From: Acidimicrobiia bacterium
GTDB lineage: Bacteria; Actinomycetota; Acidimicrobiia; Acidimicrobiales; Bin134
Assembly: GCA_022819825.1 (NCBI GenBank)
Contig: JAJEGM010000013.1
Location: 1 to 64,000 of the forward strand
Direction of reading: 5' to 3'
Length of the DNA: 64,000 bases
Below the pieces are notes generated by a model. The model had not been told where the DNA came from. It made no database searches and saw only the letters and a list, made by a program, of their open reading frames with translations. Shown here in pieces: positions 49,578-59,966 of the stretch (its first letter is position 1; each line of letters opens with the position of its first letter). The translations under genes were made by a program, and so were the position numbers.

Positions 49578-51245
49578 ATGAGTGCAGACGTTGTAATTCG
49601 CGGGGGAACTGTGGTGGACGGCTCAGGAGAGCCAGGACGGGAGGCCGATGTAGCCATCACCGGGGACCGCATCAGCGAGATCGGTTCGGGGCTGTCGGGC
49701 AAGGTGGAGTTGGATGCCAGCGGCCAGGTGGTGGCCCCCGGCTTCATCGACATCCACACCCATTACGACGCCCAGGTGTTCTGGGATCCGGCGCTCAGCC
49801 CGTCGTGCTACCACGGGGTGACCTCGGTGATCGCCGGCAACTGCGGCTTCTCCATCGCCCCCACCCGGTCCCGCCACCAGGACCTCATCGCCCGCACCCT
49901 CGAGAACGTCGAGGACATGAACGTGGACAGCCTGGCCGAGGGCATCCCCTGGGACTTCGAGACCTTTCCCGAGTACCTGGACTCCATCTCTCGCCGGGGC
50001 ATCGCCCTCAACTTCGGGGCCTACATCGGCCACACCGCTTTGCGGCTGTTCGTAGTGGGCGACGAGGCCTACGAGCGGGCGTCAACCGATGAGGAAGTGG
50101 CCCGCATGGTGGAGGTGGTGGCGGAGGCCATCGACGCCGGGGCGGCCGGGCTGGCCACCAGCTTTGCCATGACCCACCGCGGGGCCGACGGACTGCCCAT
50201 TCCCAGCCGATTCGCCACCCGGGACGAGTTCGAAGCGCTCATTGGCGTGCTCGGCCAGAAGCGCCGAGGCGTGGTTTCGATTGCCCCCGGCGAGCAGGTG
50301 GGCATCGACGACATGTACGCGTTGCAACCCAGGGTGGGCGTGCCGTTCACCTACGGCGCCCTGCTGACCTTCCCCAATGGGAACCACGAGAAGAGCGCGG
50401 CCAAGAACCGGGAGGCATGGGAAAAGGGAATTCAGGTGTGGCCCCAGGTCACTCCTCGCCCGCTCACCTTCCAGATGGTGATGACCGATCCGTTCACCCT
50501 CAACGTGAACCCCGAGTTCGCCGCGCTGATGAGCGAGGACCACGACGCCCGGCTCAAGGCCTACGACGATGAGGACTGGCGCAACCGGACGGCGGAGGCC
50601 TTCAAGCACCAGAAGGCCATGGTTCCCCGGTGGGAGACTTTCCAGATCGCCGAGACGGCTTCTCGCCCGGAACTGGTCGGGCGACGGCTCACCGACGTAG
50701 CCGAAGAGCTGGGAGTGCGCCCCCTCGACGTGCTTCTCGACACCGCGGTTTCCGACGACCTGGCCACTCGGATCAGCTGCATCATCGCCAACGACGACCC
50801 CGAGGGGGTGGCCATGCTGTTGCAGCAGGACGGCTGCACGCTGGGCCTGTCCGACGCCGGCGCCCACGTGGGCCAACTGTGCGATGCACCGCAGGCTACC
50901 GACTTCTTGGGCAATTGGGTGCGTGACCGCGAGCTCATGCCCATGGAGAAGGCGGTTAGGAAGCTCTCCGCAGTGCAGGCCGACTTGTTCAACCTGGTGG
51001 ACCGGGGCTATCTGCGGGAGGGGGCCTATGCCGACGTGGTGGTGTTCGACCCCGACACGGTGGCGCCCGGGCCACTGCGCCGGGTGCGGGACTTCCCCGC
51101 CAACGCCGAGCGGCTCACCGCCGACGCCTCCGTGGGCATCACCCACGTGCTGGTGAACGGCACCCCCATCCGCCGCGATGGCGAGGTTGACGAGAGCGGC
51201 GTAGGCGCCCACCCTGGCGACATCCTGCGCCCCTCCGCCCGCTAG
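49578..51245 (+). CDS. Amidohydrolase / N-acyl-D-amino-acid deacylase family
   Basis: VVIRGGTVVDGSGEPGREADVAITGDRI, APGFIDIHTHYDAQVFWDP, GLSDAGAHVGQLCDA. Confidence 0.9.
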   Translation: MSADVVIRGGTVVDGSGEPGREADVAITGDRISEIGSGLSGKVELDASGQVVAPGFIDIHTHYDAQVFWDPALSPSCYHGVTSVIAGNCGFSIAPTRSRHQDLIARTLENVEDMNVDSLAEGIPWDFETFPEYLDSISRRGIALNFGAYIGHTALRLFVVGDEAYERASTDEEVARMVEVVAEAIDAGAAGLATSFAMTHRGADGLPIPSRFATRDEFEALIGVLGQKRRGVVSIAPGEQVGIDDMYALQPRVGVPFTYGALLTFPNGNHEKSAAKNREAWEKGIQVWPQVTPRPLTFQMVMTDPFTLNVNPEFAALMSEDHDARLKAYDDEDWRNRTAEAFKHQKAMVPRWETFQIAETASRPELVGRRLTDVAEELGVRPLDVLLDTAVSDDLATRISCIIANDDPEGVAMLLQQDGCTLGLSDAGAHVGQLCDAPQATDFLGNWVRDRELMPMEKAVRKLSAVQADLFNLVDRGYLREGAYADVVVFDPDTVAPGPLRRVRDFPANAERLTADASVGITHVLVNGTPIRRDGEVDESGVGAHPGDILRPSAR

Positions 51246-51372
51246 GCACAACCAGGCGTTTCCGCAGAATTCGCCAAAGTCCTCTGGCGCGCTCCAGGGG
51301 AGTGAGCCTAAGCTGCGGTTGAACGCAAGAGCGACAGCGTGGTCGTTCCCACATGATGACGAGGAGATCGCC

Positions 51373-51792
51373 ATGGGGGAAAACACAGACTGGCGCATTG
51401 AGTTGAACCGGGCCGGAGTTGGCCTGCAAGCGCTCTTGTCCGAGGGCATGCCCGCCGACAATCTCGACGAGTGGGTGCAGCGCCTAGAGGACCAACTAGG
51501 AGAACTCAGCCGGGCGCTTACCGGATTCTGCTCGGACTGCGACCTCGGGCTGTTCGATGACTGCATCGAGCTGGCCCCTCGGCTGGTGCCCCAAGTGAAG
51601 AAGATCCGCACCGAGCAGGTTCAGCTCCAGGCCTCGGTGCAGGAGCAAATCCACCGACTGCACACCCAAAAGCCCGACTCAACATTGGAACGGTCGATGG
51701 CCGACATCGTCCACCGGGTGGACCAGCTCAACCACCACGCGGTCGACGTGGTGTACAGCGCCTACGACACCGACCTCGGCGGTCCCGGCTGA
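51373..51792 (+). CDS. Hypothetical protein
   Basis: MGENTDWRIELNRAGVGLQALL...; upstream GAGGAG. Confidence 0.6.
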   Translation: MGENTDWRIELNRAGVGLQALLSEGMPADNLDEWVQRLEDQLGELSRALTGFCSDCDLGLFDDCIELAPRLVPQVKKIRTEQVQLQASVQEQIHRLHTQKPDSTLERSMADIVHRVDQLNHHAVDVVYSAYDTDLGGPG

Positions 51793-51810
51793 TCCTTCCC
51801 TCGGCGGGAC

Positions 51811-51838
51811 AGTTCAGAGCTCTCCGAACTGTTCTTTT
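51811..51838 (+). terminator. Rho-independent terminator
   Basis: AGTTC-agagctctcc-GAACT followed by GTTCTTTTT. Confidence 0.75.
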
Positions 51839-51851
51839 TCCGCGCGATGTA

Positions 51852-52475
51852 TCAGAGCTCTCCGAACTGCCGGTCGCCCGCGTCTCCCAAGCCGGGCACG
51901 ATGTAGGCCCGATCGTTGAGCCCCTCGTCGACTGACGCGGTGAACAGGCGAACGCCGGGAGCGGCGGCTTCTAGTGCCTTCACCCCCTCAGGGGCGGCCA
52001 GCACGCACACTGCGGTGATCTGTCCGGCGCCGGCGGCGGCCATCCGCCCGCACACGTAGGCCAGCGACCCTCCGGTGGCCAGCATCGGCTCCAATACCAG
52101 CACGGCCTGACCGCGGAGATCGTCGGGCACGGTGTTGAGATAGGGCTCGGGCTGGAACGTCTCCTCGTTGCGGCGCACGCCCAGAAAGCCCACGGCCGCC
52201 TCCGGTAACAGCTTGCGAGCGGCTTCGAGCATCCCCAGCCCGGCTCGCAGCACCGGCACTAGCAGTGGGGGGTCGTCGATTCGGACTCCAGATGTCGGTG
52301 CCAGCGGCGTGTTGACGCTGACCACGGCGGCAGGAAGATCCCGCAGGGCTTCGTAGACCAACAGTCCGCTCAGTTCATCTAGGGCCCGTCGGAACTCCGG
52401 TGAAGGGGTGTCGGCCCCGCGTAGGGCGGTCAGGCGGGTCTGTACCAGCGGGTGATCGACAACCGAAACCTCCAT
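51852..52475 (-). CDS. upp: Uracil phosphoribosyltransferase
   Basis: [49 protein letters not shown]. Confidence 0.95.
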   Translation of the reverse strand: MEVSVVDHPLVQTRLTALRGADTPSPEFRRALDELSGLLVYEALRDLPAAVVSVNTPLAPTSGVRIDDPPLLVPVLRAGLGMLEAARKLLPEAAVGFLGVRRNEETFQPEPYLNTVPDDLRGQAVLVLEPMLATGGSLAYVCGRMAAAGAGQITAVCVLAAPEGVKALEAAAPGVRLFTASVDEGLNDRAYIVPGLGDAGDRQFGEL

Positions 52476-52539
52476 AGCCTCACCTTAGGCATTGATCACG
52501 GGTGACTGGTTGTCGAACTCCCGCCCTATCCTTGGGCGG

Positions 52540-53478
52540 GTGACCGATCTACTCGCCATCGAGACCCCGACAGGGGCCGCCGATGCCGTGGCCGGGGTGC
52601 GCATCACCCCGGTGGACGCGGTGGGGCTGGAGCAACGGGCTGCCGCGCTGTGTACTCGGTCGATCAAAACTTCTTCCAAGGCGGCGGCGCTTGACTTGGC
52701 CATCCGGGTGATGGACCTGACCACCCTTGAGGGTGCTGATACGCCGGAGCGGGTTGAGGCCCTGTGTACCCGGGCCCGCCATCCCGACGCGGTCGACTGG
52801 TCGGTTCCCTCCGTGGCTGCGGTGTGCGTGTATCCCGAGTTGGTGCCGGTGGCCGCCGAGGCACTGGCCCACAGTGCGGTGGCGGTGGCCAGCGTGGCCG
52901 GAGGATTCCCGGCCGGACTGGCCCCTCTGGAGGCTCGGCTGGCCGAGGTCGCCTGGGCGGTAGCCGCGGGGGCCGACGAGGTGGACATCGTGCTGAACCG
53001 TTCGGCATTTCTGTCCGGGCGGTACCAAAAGGCCTATGACGAGATCGCCGGGGCCAAGCAGGCTTGCGGGTCGGCCCACCTGAAGGTGATTTTGGAGACC
53101 GGCGAGCTGGGGTCGTACGACCAGATCAGGCGGGCGTCGATGCTGGCCATGGTGGCGGGCGCCGATTTCATCAAGACCTCCACCGGCAAGATCGGCACCT
53201 CGGCTACCCCGGCTGTCGCCTTGTGCATGGCTGAGGCCATTCGGGACATGGCCGAGCAAACCGGGCGGTCCGTGGGCCTCAAGCTGGCCGGGGGAATACG
53301 CACCGCCAAGCAGGCCTGGCACTACCTGGTGATTGTGGGCGAGACATTGGGACCGGGGTGGCTGACCCCAGAGCGTTTTCGATTGGGCGCCTCCAGCCTG
53401 CTCAACGACGTGCTCATGCAGCGGGCCAAGCTCCGCGACGGCCGCTATCAGCGGCGGGAGGACTACAGCGTTGACTGA
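52540..53478 (+). CDS. deoC: Deoxyribose-phosphate aldolase
   Basis: GADEVDIVLNRSAFLSG, LKVILETGELGSYDQIRRAS, GADFIKTSTGK. Confidence 0.93.
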   Translation: MTDLLAIETPTGAADAVAGVRITPVDAVGLEQRAAALCTRSIKTSSKAAALDLAIRVMDLTTLEGADTPERVEALCTRARHPDAVDWSVPSVAAVCVYPELVPVAAEALAHSAVAVASVAGGFPAGLAPLEARLAEVAWAVAAGADEVDIVLNRSAFLSGRYQKAYDEIAGAKQACGSAHLKVILETGELGSYDQIRRASMLAMVAGADFIKTSTGKIGTSATPAVALCMAEAIRDMAEQTGRSVGLKLAGGIRTAKQAWHYLVIVGETLGPGWLTPERFRLGASSLLNDVLMQRAKLRDGRYQRREDYSVD

Positions 53479-54958
53479 CCGCTCGTCTCCAGGACACGAG
53501 GTGGCGCCGGTAGGCGATTTCGATCTCGAGTATGCAGCTGCCCCCGAATCCACCGCCCCGGTGCGCTTGGCCTCGCAGTACGGCCTGTTCGTGGGGGGCG
53601 AGATGGTGGAGCCGGCTGCCGGTCGGCTCGCCCCCACCGTCAACCCCGCCACCGGGGAGGCGTTGGCCGAAGTCAGCGTGGCCGATGCCGCCGACGTGGA
53701 CCGGGCCGTGGCCGCGGCCCGTACCGCCTGGGAAGGGGGATGGCGTGATCTGCCCGGTGCGGAGCGGGCCAAGTACCTGTACCGGGTGGCCCGGCTGCTA
53801 CAGGAACGGGCTCGGGAGTTCGCCGTGCTGGAGACGATAGATGGGGGCAAGCCCATCCGGGAGTCCCGCGATCTGGATATCCCGCTGGCCGCGGCCCACT
53901 TCTTCCACTACGCCGGTTGGGCCGACAAGCTCGACTACGCCTTCAGCGGCCGCCGGGCCGCACCCCTGGGAGTGGCTGCCCAGGTAATCCCGTGGAACTT
54001 CCCCTTGCTGATGGCGGCTTGGAAGCTGGCCCCTGCGCTGGCCTGTGGGAACACCGCGGTTCTCAAACCGGCGCCCACCACTCCGCTGACCGCTTTGCTG
54101 CTGGCCGAGGTGCTGCGTGACGCCGAGCTTCCCCCCGGCGTGGTCAACATCATCACCGGAGACGACGCCGCCGGGGCCGCGCTGGTGGCCCACCCCGGCG
54201 TGGACAAGGTGGCGTTCACCGGCTCTACCGAGGTGGGCCGGGCCATTGCCGCCGAGATGGCGGGGACCGGCAAGCGCCTCACCCTGGAGCTGGGGGGCAA
54301 GGCGGCCAACATCGTGTTCGACGACGCCGCCCTCGATCAGGTGACCGAGGGCATCGTGAACGGCATCTACTTCAACGGCGGCCAAGTGTGCTGCGCCGGA
54401 TCGCGCCTGCTGGTGCAGGAGACGGTGGCCGACACCGTGGTGGGCAAGCTCCAGCGGCGTATGGACACCTTGCGGGTGGGTGATCCGCTGGACAAGAACA
54501 CCGACATCGGGGCCATCAACTCCCAAGCCCAACTCGACCGCATCACCGAGTTGGTGGCTTCCGGGGTGGCTGAGGGGGCCGAGCTGTACACGCCGGAGTG
54601 CGTGCTGCCCGAGCGCGGCTTCTTCCACGCTCCGGCGCTGTTCACCAATGTGTCCACCGCCCACCGCATCGCCCAGGAGGAGATCTTCGGGCCGGTGCTG
54701 TCGGTGCTCACTTTCCGCACCGCCGAGGAGGCGGTGGACAAGGCCAACAACACGCCCTATGGGCTGTCGGCCGGCATCTGGACCGAGAAGGGGTCGCGCA
54801 TCTTGTGGATGGCCGATCGGATGCAGGCCGGCGTGGTGTGGGCCAACACCTTCAACCGGTTCGACCCGGCCAGCCCCTTCGGCGGCTACCGGGAAAGTGG
54901 CTACGGCCGCGAGGGCGGCCGGGCCGGTCTCCTGCCCTATGTGGAGTTGGTCGCATGA
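53471..54958 (+). CDS. Aldehyde dehydrogenase (ALDH16-like catalytic half)
   Basis: VIPWNFPLLMAAWKLAPALACGNT, FTGSTEVGR, LELGGKAANIVFDDA, FNGGQVCCAGSR (catalytic Cys). Confidence 0.92.
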   Translation: MTDRSSPGHEVAPVGDFDLEYAAAPESTAPVRLASQYGLFVGGEMVEPAAGRLAPTVNPATGEALAEVSVADAADVDRAVAAARTAWEGGWRDLPGAERAKYLYRVARLLQERAREFAVLETIDGGKPIRESRDLDIPLAAAHFFHYAGWADKLDYAFSGRRAAPLGVAAQVIPWNFPLLMAAWKLAPALACGNTAVLKPAPTTPLTALLLAEVLRDAELPPGVVNIITGDDAAGAALVAHPGVDKVAFTGSTEVGRAIAAEMAGTGKRLTLELGGKAANIVFDDAALDQVTEGIVNGIYFNGGQVCCAGSRLLVQETVADTVVGKLQRRMDTLRVGDPLDKNTDIGAINSQAQLDRITELVASGVAEGAELYTPECVLPERGFFHAPALFTNVSTAHRIAQEEIFGPVLSVLTFRTAEEAVDKANNTPYGLSAGIWTEKGSRILWMADRMQAGVVWANTFNRFDPASPFGGYRESGYGREGGRAGLLPYVELVA

Positions 54959-55830
54959 GTGATCGACTGGCGGTCAACAAGACCTACAAGCAGTTCATCG
55001 GTGGGGCATTCGAGCGCTCCGAGTCGGGCCGGTCGTATCCGGTGGTAGGTGCCGAGGACCAGCTCTTGGCCCACGCCGTCCAGGGGTCCCGCAAAGACGT
55101 TCGAGACGCAGTGGCGGCAGCCCGTTCGGCTCAAGAGGGCTGGGCCGGGCGCACGGCCTACAACCGGGGCCAGATCCTGTATCGGGTGGCCGAGGTGATG
55201 GAGTCCCGCCGAGACGAGTTTTGCGCCGAGGTGCTCCGGGCCGGTGAAGGGTGTACCGAGGCGGACGCGTCCGAAGAGACCGCGGCGGCCATCGACCGCT
55301 GGGTGTGGTACGCGGGCTGGGCCGACAAGTTCGCCACCGTGCTGGGCGGGGCCAACCCGGTGGCCGGTCCCTATTTCAACCTCAGCGTGCCTGAGCCGGT
55401 CGGCGTGGTGGGGATGGTGGCTCCCGACGAGCCGCCCCTGCTTCCCCTGGTGTCGCGGCTGGCCCCGGTGATCGTGTCGGGCAACACCGCAGTGGTGCTG
55501 GCCTCGGAGCGCTGCCCGCTGGCGGCCGTCACCCTGGCCGAGACCCTGGCGCTGAGCGATGTGCCGTCCGGGGTGGTCAACATCCTTACCGGCCATCAAG
55601 ACGAGCTCGTCCCGCCGTTGGCCGGCCATGTGGCGGTGGATTCGCTGGACCTCACCGGCTGCGATGCTGAATTGGCCGCCGAGGCGGCCCGCCAGGCGGC
55701 GGCCACCATCACCCGGGTGGTGAGCGCGTCGCCCGCCGAGCGGCAATGGGCTGTCGAGGCTGCTCAGAGTCCATACCTCATCGACGCCTTCTGCGAGACC
55801 AAGACTGTCTGGCACCCCAAGGGTCGATGA
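54955..55830 (+). CDS. Truncated aldehyde dehydrogenase-like protein lacking the catalytic-Cys region
   Basis: 291 aa; NKTYKQFIGGAFERSESGRSYPV...VGVVGMVAPDEPPLLPLVSRLAPVIVSGNT; no GQVCCAGSR-like segment; 4-nt overlap with upstream ALDH. Confidence 0.85.
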   Translation: MSDRLAVNKTYKQFIGGAFERSESGRSYPVVGAEDQLLAHAVQGSRKDVRDAVAAARSAQEGWAGRTAYNRGQILYRVAEVMESRRDEFCAEVLRAGEGCTEADASEETAAAIDRWVWYAGWADKFATVLGGANPVAGPYFNLSVPEPVGVVGMVAPDEPPLLPLVSRLAPVIVSGNTAVVLASERCPLAAVTLAETLALSDVPSGVVNILTGHQDELVPPLAGHVAVDSLDLTGCDAELAAEAARQAAATITRVVSASPAERQWAVEAAQSPYLIDAFCETKTVWHPKGR

Positions 55831-56474
55831 GCGGAGGACCGTTTGTTTTCGGCGTCGACCTCGACGGAGTATGCGCCCAGCACACCTTGGCCTTCCGCAA
55901 GATCGTGGCCCAAGAGAAGGGCGTGCCCGAGGAGTCGCTGACTCTGGAATGCGGGTGGGGCTTCCAGGAATGGGGGTTTGAAGAAGGCGACTTCGAGGCC
56001 TATCACCGCCGGGCGGTGGCAGAGCATCGGATGCTGGCCGACATGCCGGCCATGCCTGGCGCGTCCAAGGCGCTGTGGCGGTTGTCGGAGGCCGGGGTGT
56101 GGATTCGCATCATCACCCACCGTCTCTACACCAACTGGGATCACGCCATCGCGGCGGGCGACACGGCAGAGTGGCTCGACAAGGCCAAGATCCCCTATCG
56201 CGACCTGTGCTTCGTAGGCGGAAAGTCGGCGGTGGACGCCCACGTCTACATCGAAGACGCCCCCCACAACGTCGAGGCTCTGCGGGCCGAGGGCCGAACC
56301 GTGATTGTGTTCGACCAGCCCTACAACCGAGACCTAGACCCGCCCCGGGCCACCTCTTGGGAAGAAGTGGAGGCCATGGTGTACGACGAGCTGGCCGCCC
56401 ATCAAGGCGCCGTCCAACACCAACTCCCCACCTTCGACCCCAGCACCGACCGCCTCGACGACCGTTCAGCCTAA
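55827..56474 (+). CDS. HAD-like 5'-nucleotidase
   Basis: VFGVDLDGVCAQHTLAFRK; VYIEDAPHNVEALRAEGRTVIVFDQPYNRDL. Confidence 0.75.
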   Translation: MSGGPFVFGVDLDGVCAQHTLAFRKIVAQEKGVPEESLTLECGWGFQEWGFEEGDFEAYHRRAVAEHRMLADMPAMPGASKALWRLSEAGVWIRIITHRLYTNWDHAIAAGDTAEWLDKAKIPYRDLCFVGGKSAVDAHVYIEDAPHNVEALRAEGRTVIVFDQPYNRDLDPPRATSWEEVEAMVYDELAAHQGAVQHQLPTFDPSTDRLDDRSA

Positions 56475-56479
56475 GACCC

Positions 56480-57166
56480 CTATTGGTCGGCCAGCCAGGG
56501 GGGGAGTTGGCGGATGTCGGAGAGTTCCACCCAGCTGTCGTGGGGAGAGATGGTGGCGTGCTCCAGGTCCCAGGTGAGGTGGTAGGGGATGTGGACGCCT
56601 CGGCCGCCGAGGGCGACCACGGGCTCGATGTCGGAGCGCACCGAGTTTCCCACCATCACGAATCGGTCGATGGCGATGTGGTGGCGGTCGAACAGGCGGG
56701 AGTAGGTGGACTGGTCCTTCTCGGCCACGATCTCCACTGCGTCGAAGTGATCGGCCAACCCGGAGGCGGCGATCTTGGTTTCCTGGTTCCACAGGTCGCC
56801 CTTGGTGATGAGCACCAGGCGATAGCGGTGCTCCAACGCTTCGATGGTCTCGGCTACTCCGTCGAGCAGCTCCACTGGGTGGGCGTGCATTTCCTTGGCC
56901 CAGCCCACAATGGTGTGGATCTCCTCCGCGGTGATCTGTCCTTCGGTGGCCTCGATAGCGGTCTCGATCATCGACAGCACGAACCCCTTGATCCCGTAGC
57001 CGAAGATGGCCACGTTGTGCCGCTCAAGTTCGATGAGCCGCTCGTGGAAGTCCACATCGGGCAGGTAACGGGCCACCAGATCGGCCATCCGCTGCTCGTA
57101 GTCGGCGAAGATCGACTCGTTGTGCCAAAGGGTATCGTCGGCATCGAGACCGACGGTTTCGATCAT
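56480..57166 (-). CDS. HAD-family hydrolase
   Basis: MIETVGLDADDTLWHNE; LVLITKGDL; FVMVGNSVRSDIEPVVALGGRGVHIPY. Confidence 0.88.
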   Translation of the reverse strand: MIETVGLDADDTLWHNESIFADYEQRMADLVARYLPDVDFHERLIELERHNVAIFGYGIKGFVLSMIETAIEATEGQITAEEIHTIVGWAKEMHAHPVELLDGVAETIEALEHRYRLVLITKGDLWNQETKIAASGLADHFDAVEIVAEKDQSTYSRLFDRHHIAIDRFVMVGNSVRSDIEPVVALGGRGVHIPYHLTWDLEHATISPHDSWVELSDIRQLPPWLADQ

Positions 57167-57215
57167 GGGGAGCCTCTCCCCGAGGCCAATCCGAAGATTT
57201 CGATGGGAGCCGCGG

Positions 57216-58286
57216 TCACAGTGCCAGGGAGCCGTAGGCCGGCTTGACCACCTTGTTGATGATCTCCAAGCGCTCATCGAAGGGGATGAAGGCGCTCTTC
57301 ATGGCGTTGATGGTGAGCCACTGGATATCGGCCCACCCGAAGCCGAACTCGTCCACCAGCTGCATGACCTCTTGGGTCATGGAGGTGGCGCTCATGAGGC
57401 GGTTGTCGGTGTTGACCGTGACTCGGAACCGCAGGTCGCTCAGCACCTTGATGGGGTGCTCGGCGATGGACGGAGCTGCCCCGGTGTGGACGTTGGAGGT
57501 GGGGCACAGCTCGAGGGGGATGCGCCGGTCTCGCACGAAAGCGGCCAAACGGCCGAGTTTGGGAGTGCCGTCGGGGTGGAAGTCGATGTCGTCCACGATG
57601 CGGACCCCGTGGCCCAGCCTCTCGGTGCCGCAGTATTGCACCGCCTCCCAGATAGATGGGGGGCCGTAGGCCTCCCCGGCGTGGATGGTGAAGTGGAAGT
57701 TCTCCCGCTGGATCAGGTGGAATGCGTCGAGGTGGCGGGTGGGCGGGTTGCCGGCCTCGGCCCCGGCGATGTCGAAGCCCACCACTCCCTGGTCGCGGTG
57801 GCGTATGGCCAACTGAGCAATCTCCAGGGAGCGGGCCGCGGTGCGCATGGCGGTTAGCAGCGTCCCGATGCGGATATTCCGGTTGGCGCTACCGGCTTCG
57901 AATCCGGCCACCACCGCCTCCACCACCTCATCCAGGCTCAGCCCCGCTTCGGTGTGGAGCTCAGGAGCGAACCGCACCTCGGCATAGACCACTCCATCGT
58001 CGTCCAAGTCTTCGGCGCACTCGGCCGCCACCCGCTCCAAAGCGTCGCGGGTCTGCATGACCCCCACGGTGTGGGCGAACGTCTCCAAGTACAAGGTGAG
58101 GTCGAGACGGCTGGCCCCCCGCACCATCCACCGGGCCAGATCATCGGCATCGGTGGTGGGCAGATTGTCGTAGCCGGTCTCCGCCGCCAACTCCACCACG
58201 GTCTGCGGACGCAGCCCCCCGTCCAAGTGGTCGTGCAACAACACCTTGGGGGCAGCTCTTACTTCTTCGATTGTCGGATGTATCAC
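57216..58286 (-). CDS. add: Adenosine deaminase
   Basis: [62 protein letters not shown]; start uncertain (58316 or 58286). Confidence 0.92.
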   Translation of the reverse strand: MIHPTIEEVRAAPKVLLHDHLDGGLRPQTVVELAAETGYDNLPTTDADDLARWMVRGASRLDLTLYLETFAHTVGVMQTRDALERVAAECAEDLDDDGVVYAEVRFAPELHTEAGLSLDEVVEAVVAGFEAGSANRNIRIGTLLTAMRTAARSLEIAQLAIRHRDQGVVGFDIAGAEAGNPPTRHLDAFHLIQRENFHFTIHAGEAYGPPSIWEAVQYCGTERLGHGVRIVDDIDFHPDGTPKLGRLAAFVRDRRIPLELCPTSNVHTGAAPSIAEHPIKVLSDLRFRVTVNTDNRLMSATSMTQEVMQLVDEFGFGWADIQWLTINAMKSAFIPFDERLEIINKVVKPAYGSLAL

Positions 58287-58296
58287 TGGCTTAAGG

Positions 58297-59565
58297 TTAG
58301 GCAACTCGGTCGGCAATCAGGCGGCGAGGTTCAGGAGCGGTGTCGGCGATGGTCAAGGCCGAACTCAGGGCGTCGTGGGCCGTGGGCAATAGGGAGGGGT
58401 CTTCGGTGTGGAGTTCGGCGATGACCTCGCCGGCAGACACCCGGTCACCGTGTACACGGCGCAGGAGCACCCCGGCCGAGGCCGACACGTCGTCTTCTTT
58501 GCGGGCCCGTCCTGCGCCCAGCCGCCAGGCGGCCACTCCCACTGCCAGGGCATCAATGCGGTTGATCACCCCATCGGCCGGCGCGGTCCAGTGGTCCACC
58601 ACTTTTGCGGTGGGCAGGGGAGCGGTGGGATCGCCGCCTTGGGCGGCCACCATGGCCTGCCAGGCGTCCATGGCCTGACCGGAAGCCAGCACTTCGGCGG
58701 GGTCGGCGTCCAGGCTGGCCAATGCCACCATCTCTTGGGCTAGGGCCAGGGTCACCTCCTTCAAGTCGGCTGGTCCACCCCCGGCCAGTGCTTCCACCGC
58801 CTCGGATACTTCGAGGGCGTTGCCCGCGGCCAAGCCCAGTGGTTGGTCCATGTCGGTGAGTAGGGCCACGGTGTCCACCCCGTGGGCGTGGCCCAGTCCC
58901 ACCATGGTTCGGGCCAGCTCTTTGCCCATGGCCGGGTTGGGCAGGAACGCTCCCGAGCCGAACTTCACGTCCAACACCAGACCGGCGGTGCCCTCGGCGA
59001 TCTTCTTGGACATGATCGAGCTGGCGATCAGAGGGATCGACGCCACCGTGCCCGTCACGTCCCGCAAGGCGTACAGAACCCGGTCGGCGGGGGCCAGGTC
59101 AGCGGTGGCCGCCGCGATCACTGCGCCCACGTCTTGAAGTTGGGCGAGGAACTCGTCGTCGCTCAGGGCGGCTCGCCAGCCGGCGATGGCCTCCATCTTG
59201 TCGAGCGTGCCCCCGGTATGGCCCAGACCTCGTCCGGAGAGCTGGGGCACCGCTGCGCCGCAGGCGGCCACCAGCGGGCACAGCACCAGCGACACCTTGT
59301 CGCCCACCCCGCCGGTGGAGTGCTTGTCGACCGTGGGCCTTTCCAGGCTCGACAAATCCAGCCGCTGGCCGCTGTTGATCATGGCTGCGGTCCAGGTGGC
59401 CAGCTCTCGGGCCGACATGCCCCGCCACACGATGGCCATGAGCAGCGCGGCGGCCTGTTCGGCCGGGATTGCTCCCGTGGTGACCCCATCGATGAACCAG
59501 TTGATCTGCTCGTCGTTCAGCTCGCCGCCGTCTCGCTTGGCGACGATGACATCGACTGCGTTCAC
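58297..59565 (-). CDS. deoA: Thymidine/pyrimidine-nucleoside phosphorylase
   Basis: [45 protein letters not shown]. Confidence 0.95.
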   Translation of the reverse strand: MNAVDVIVAKRDGGELNDEQINWFIDGVTTGAIPAEQAAALLMAIVWRGMSARELATWTAAMINSGQRLDLSSLERPTVDKHSTGGVGDKVSLVLCPLVAACGAAVPQLSGRGLGHTGGTLDKMEAIAGWRAALSDDEFLAQLQDVGAVIAAATADLAPADRVLYALRDVTGTVASIPLIASSIMSKKIAEGTAGLVLDVKFGSGAFLPNPAMGKELARTMVGLGHAHGVDTVALLTDMDQPLGLAAGNALEVSEAVEALAGGGPADLKEVTLALAQEMVALASLDADPAEVLASGQAMDAWQAMVAAQGGDPTAPLPTAKVVDHWTAPADGVINRIDALAVGVAAWRLGAGRARKEDDVSASAGVLLRRVHGDRVSAGEVIAELHTEDPSLLPTAHDALSSALTIADTAPEPRRLIADRVA

Positions 59566-59951
59566 GGCAGGTCGTCGGGGCCGAAGGCACCGGGCAGCAG
59601 ATCGCCCACGGTCTGGGTCTCGTTCACCTGGCAGCTGGCCCCGCCCGCCTCATAGAGCAGTTGGCGGCAGCGTCCGCACGGGGTGAGCGGGTTGCCGTCC
59701 CCATCGGTCACCGCCACCGCTACCAGCCGTCCGCCCCCAGTACGGTGCAAGTCGCCCACCAGGCCGCACTCGGCGCACAGCGTGAGCCCGTAAGAGGCGT
59801 TCTCCACATTGCAGCCGGTTACCACCCGGCCGTCGTCGGTCAGCGCGGCCGCGCCCACCGACAGCTTTGAGTAGGGGGCGTAGGCGCTCGCGGAGGCTTT
59901 ATGGGCAGCAGCCCACAACTCGCTCCACGGAATCGCCTGTTCAGTGCTCAT
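59562..59951 (-). CDS. cdd: Cytidine deaminase
   Basis: SAYAPYSKLSVGAAALTDDGRVVTGCNVENASYGLTLCAE; TPCGRCRQLL. Confidence 0.95.
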   Translation of the reverse strand: MSTEQAIPWSELWAAAHKASASAYAPYSKLSVGAAALTDDGRVVTGCNVENASYGLTLCAECGLVGDLHRTGGGRLVAVAVTDGDGNPLTPCGRCRQLLYEAGGASCQVNETQTVGDLLPGAFGPDDLP

Positions 59952-59966
59952 CTGACCTTGCTTCTA

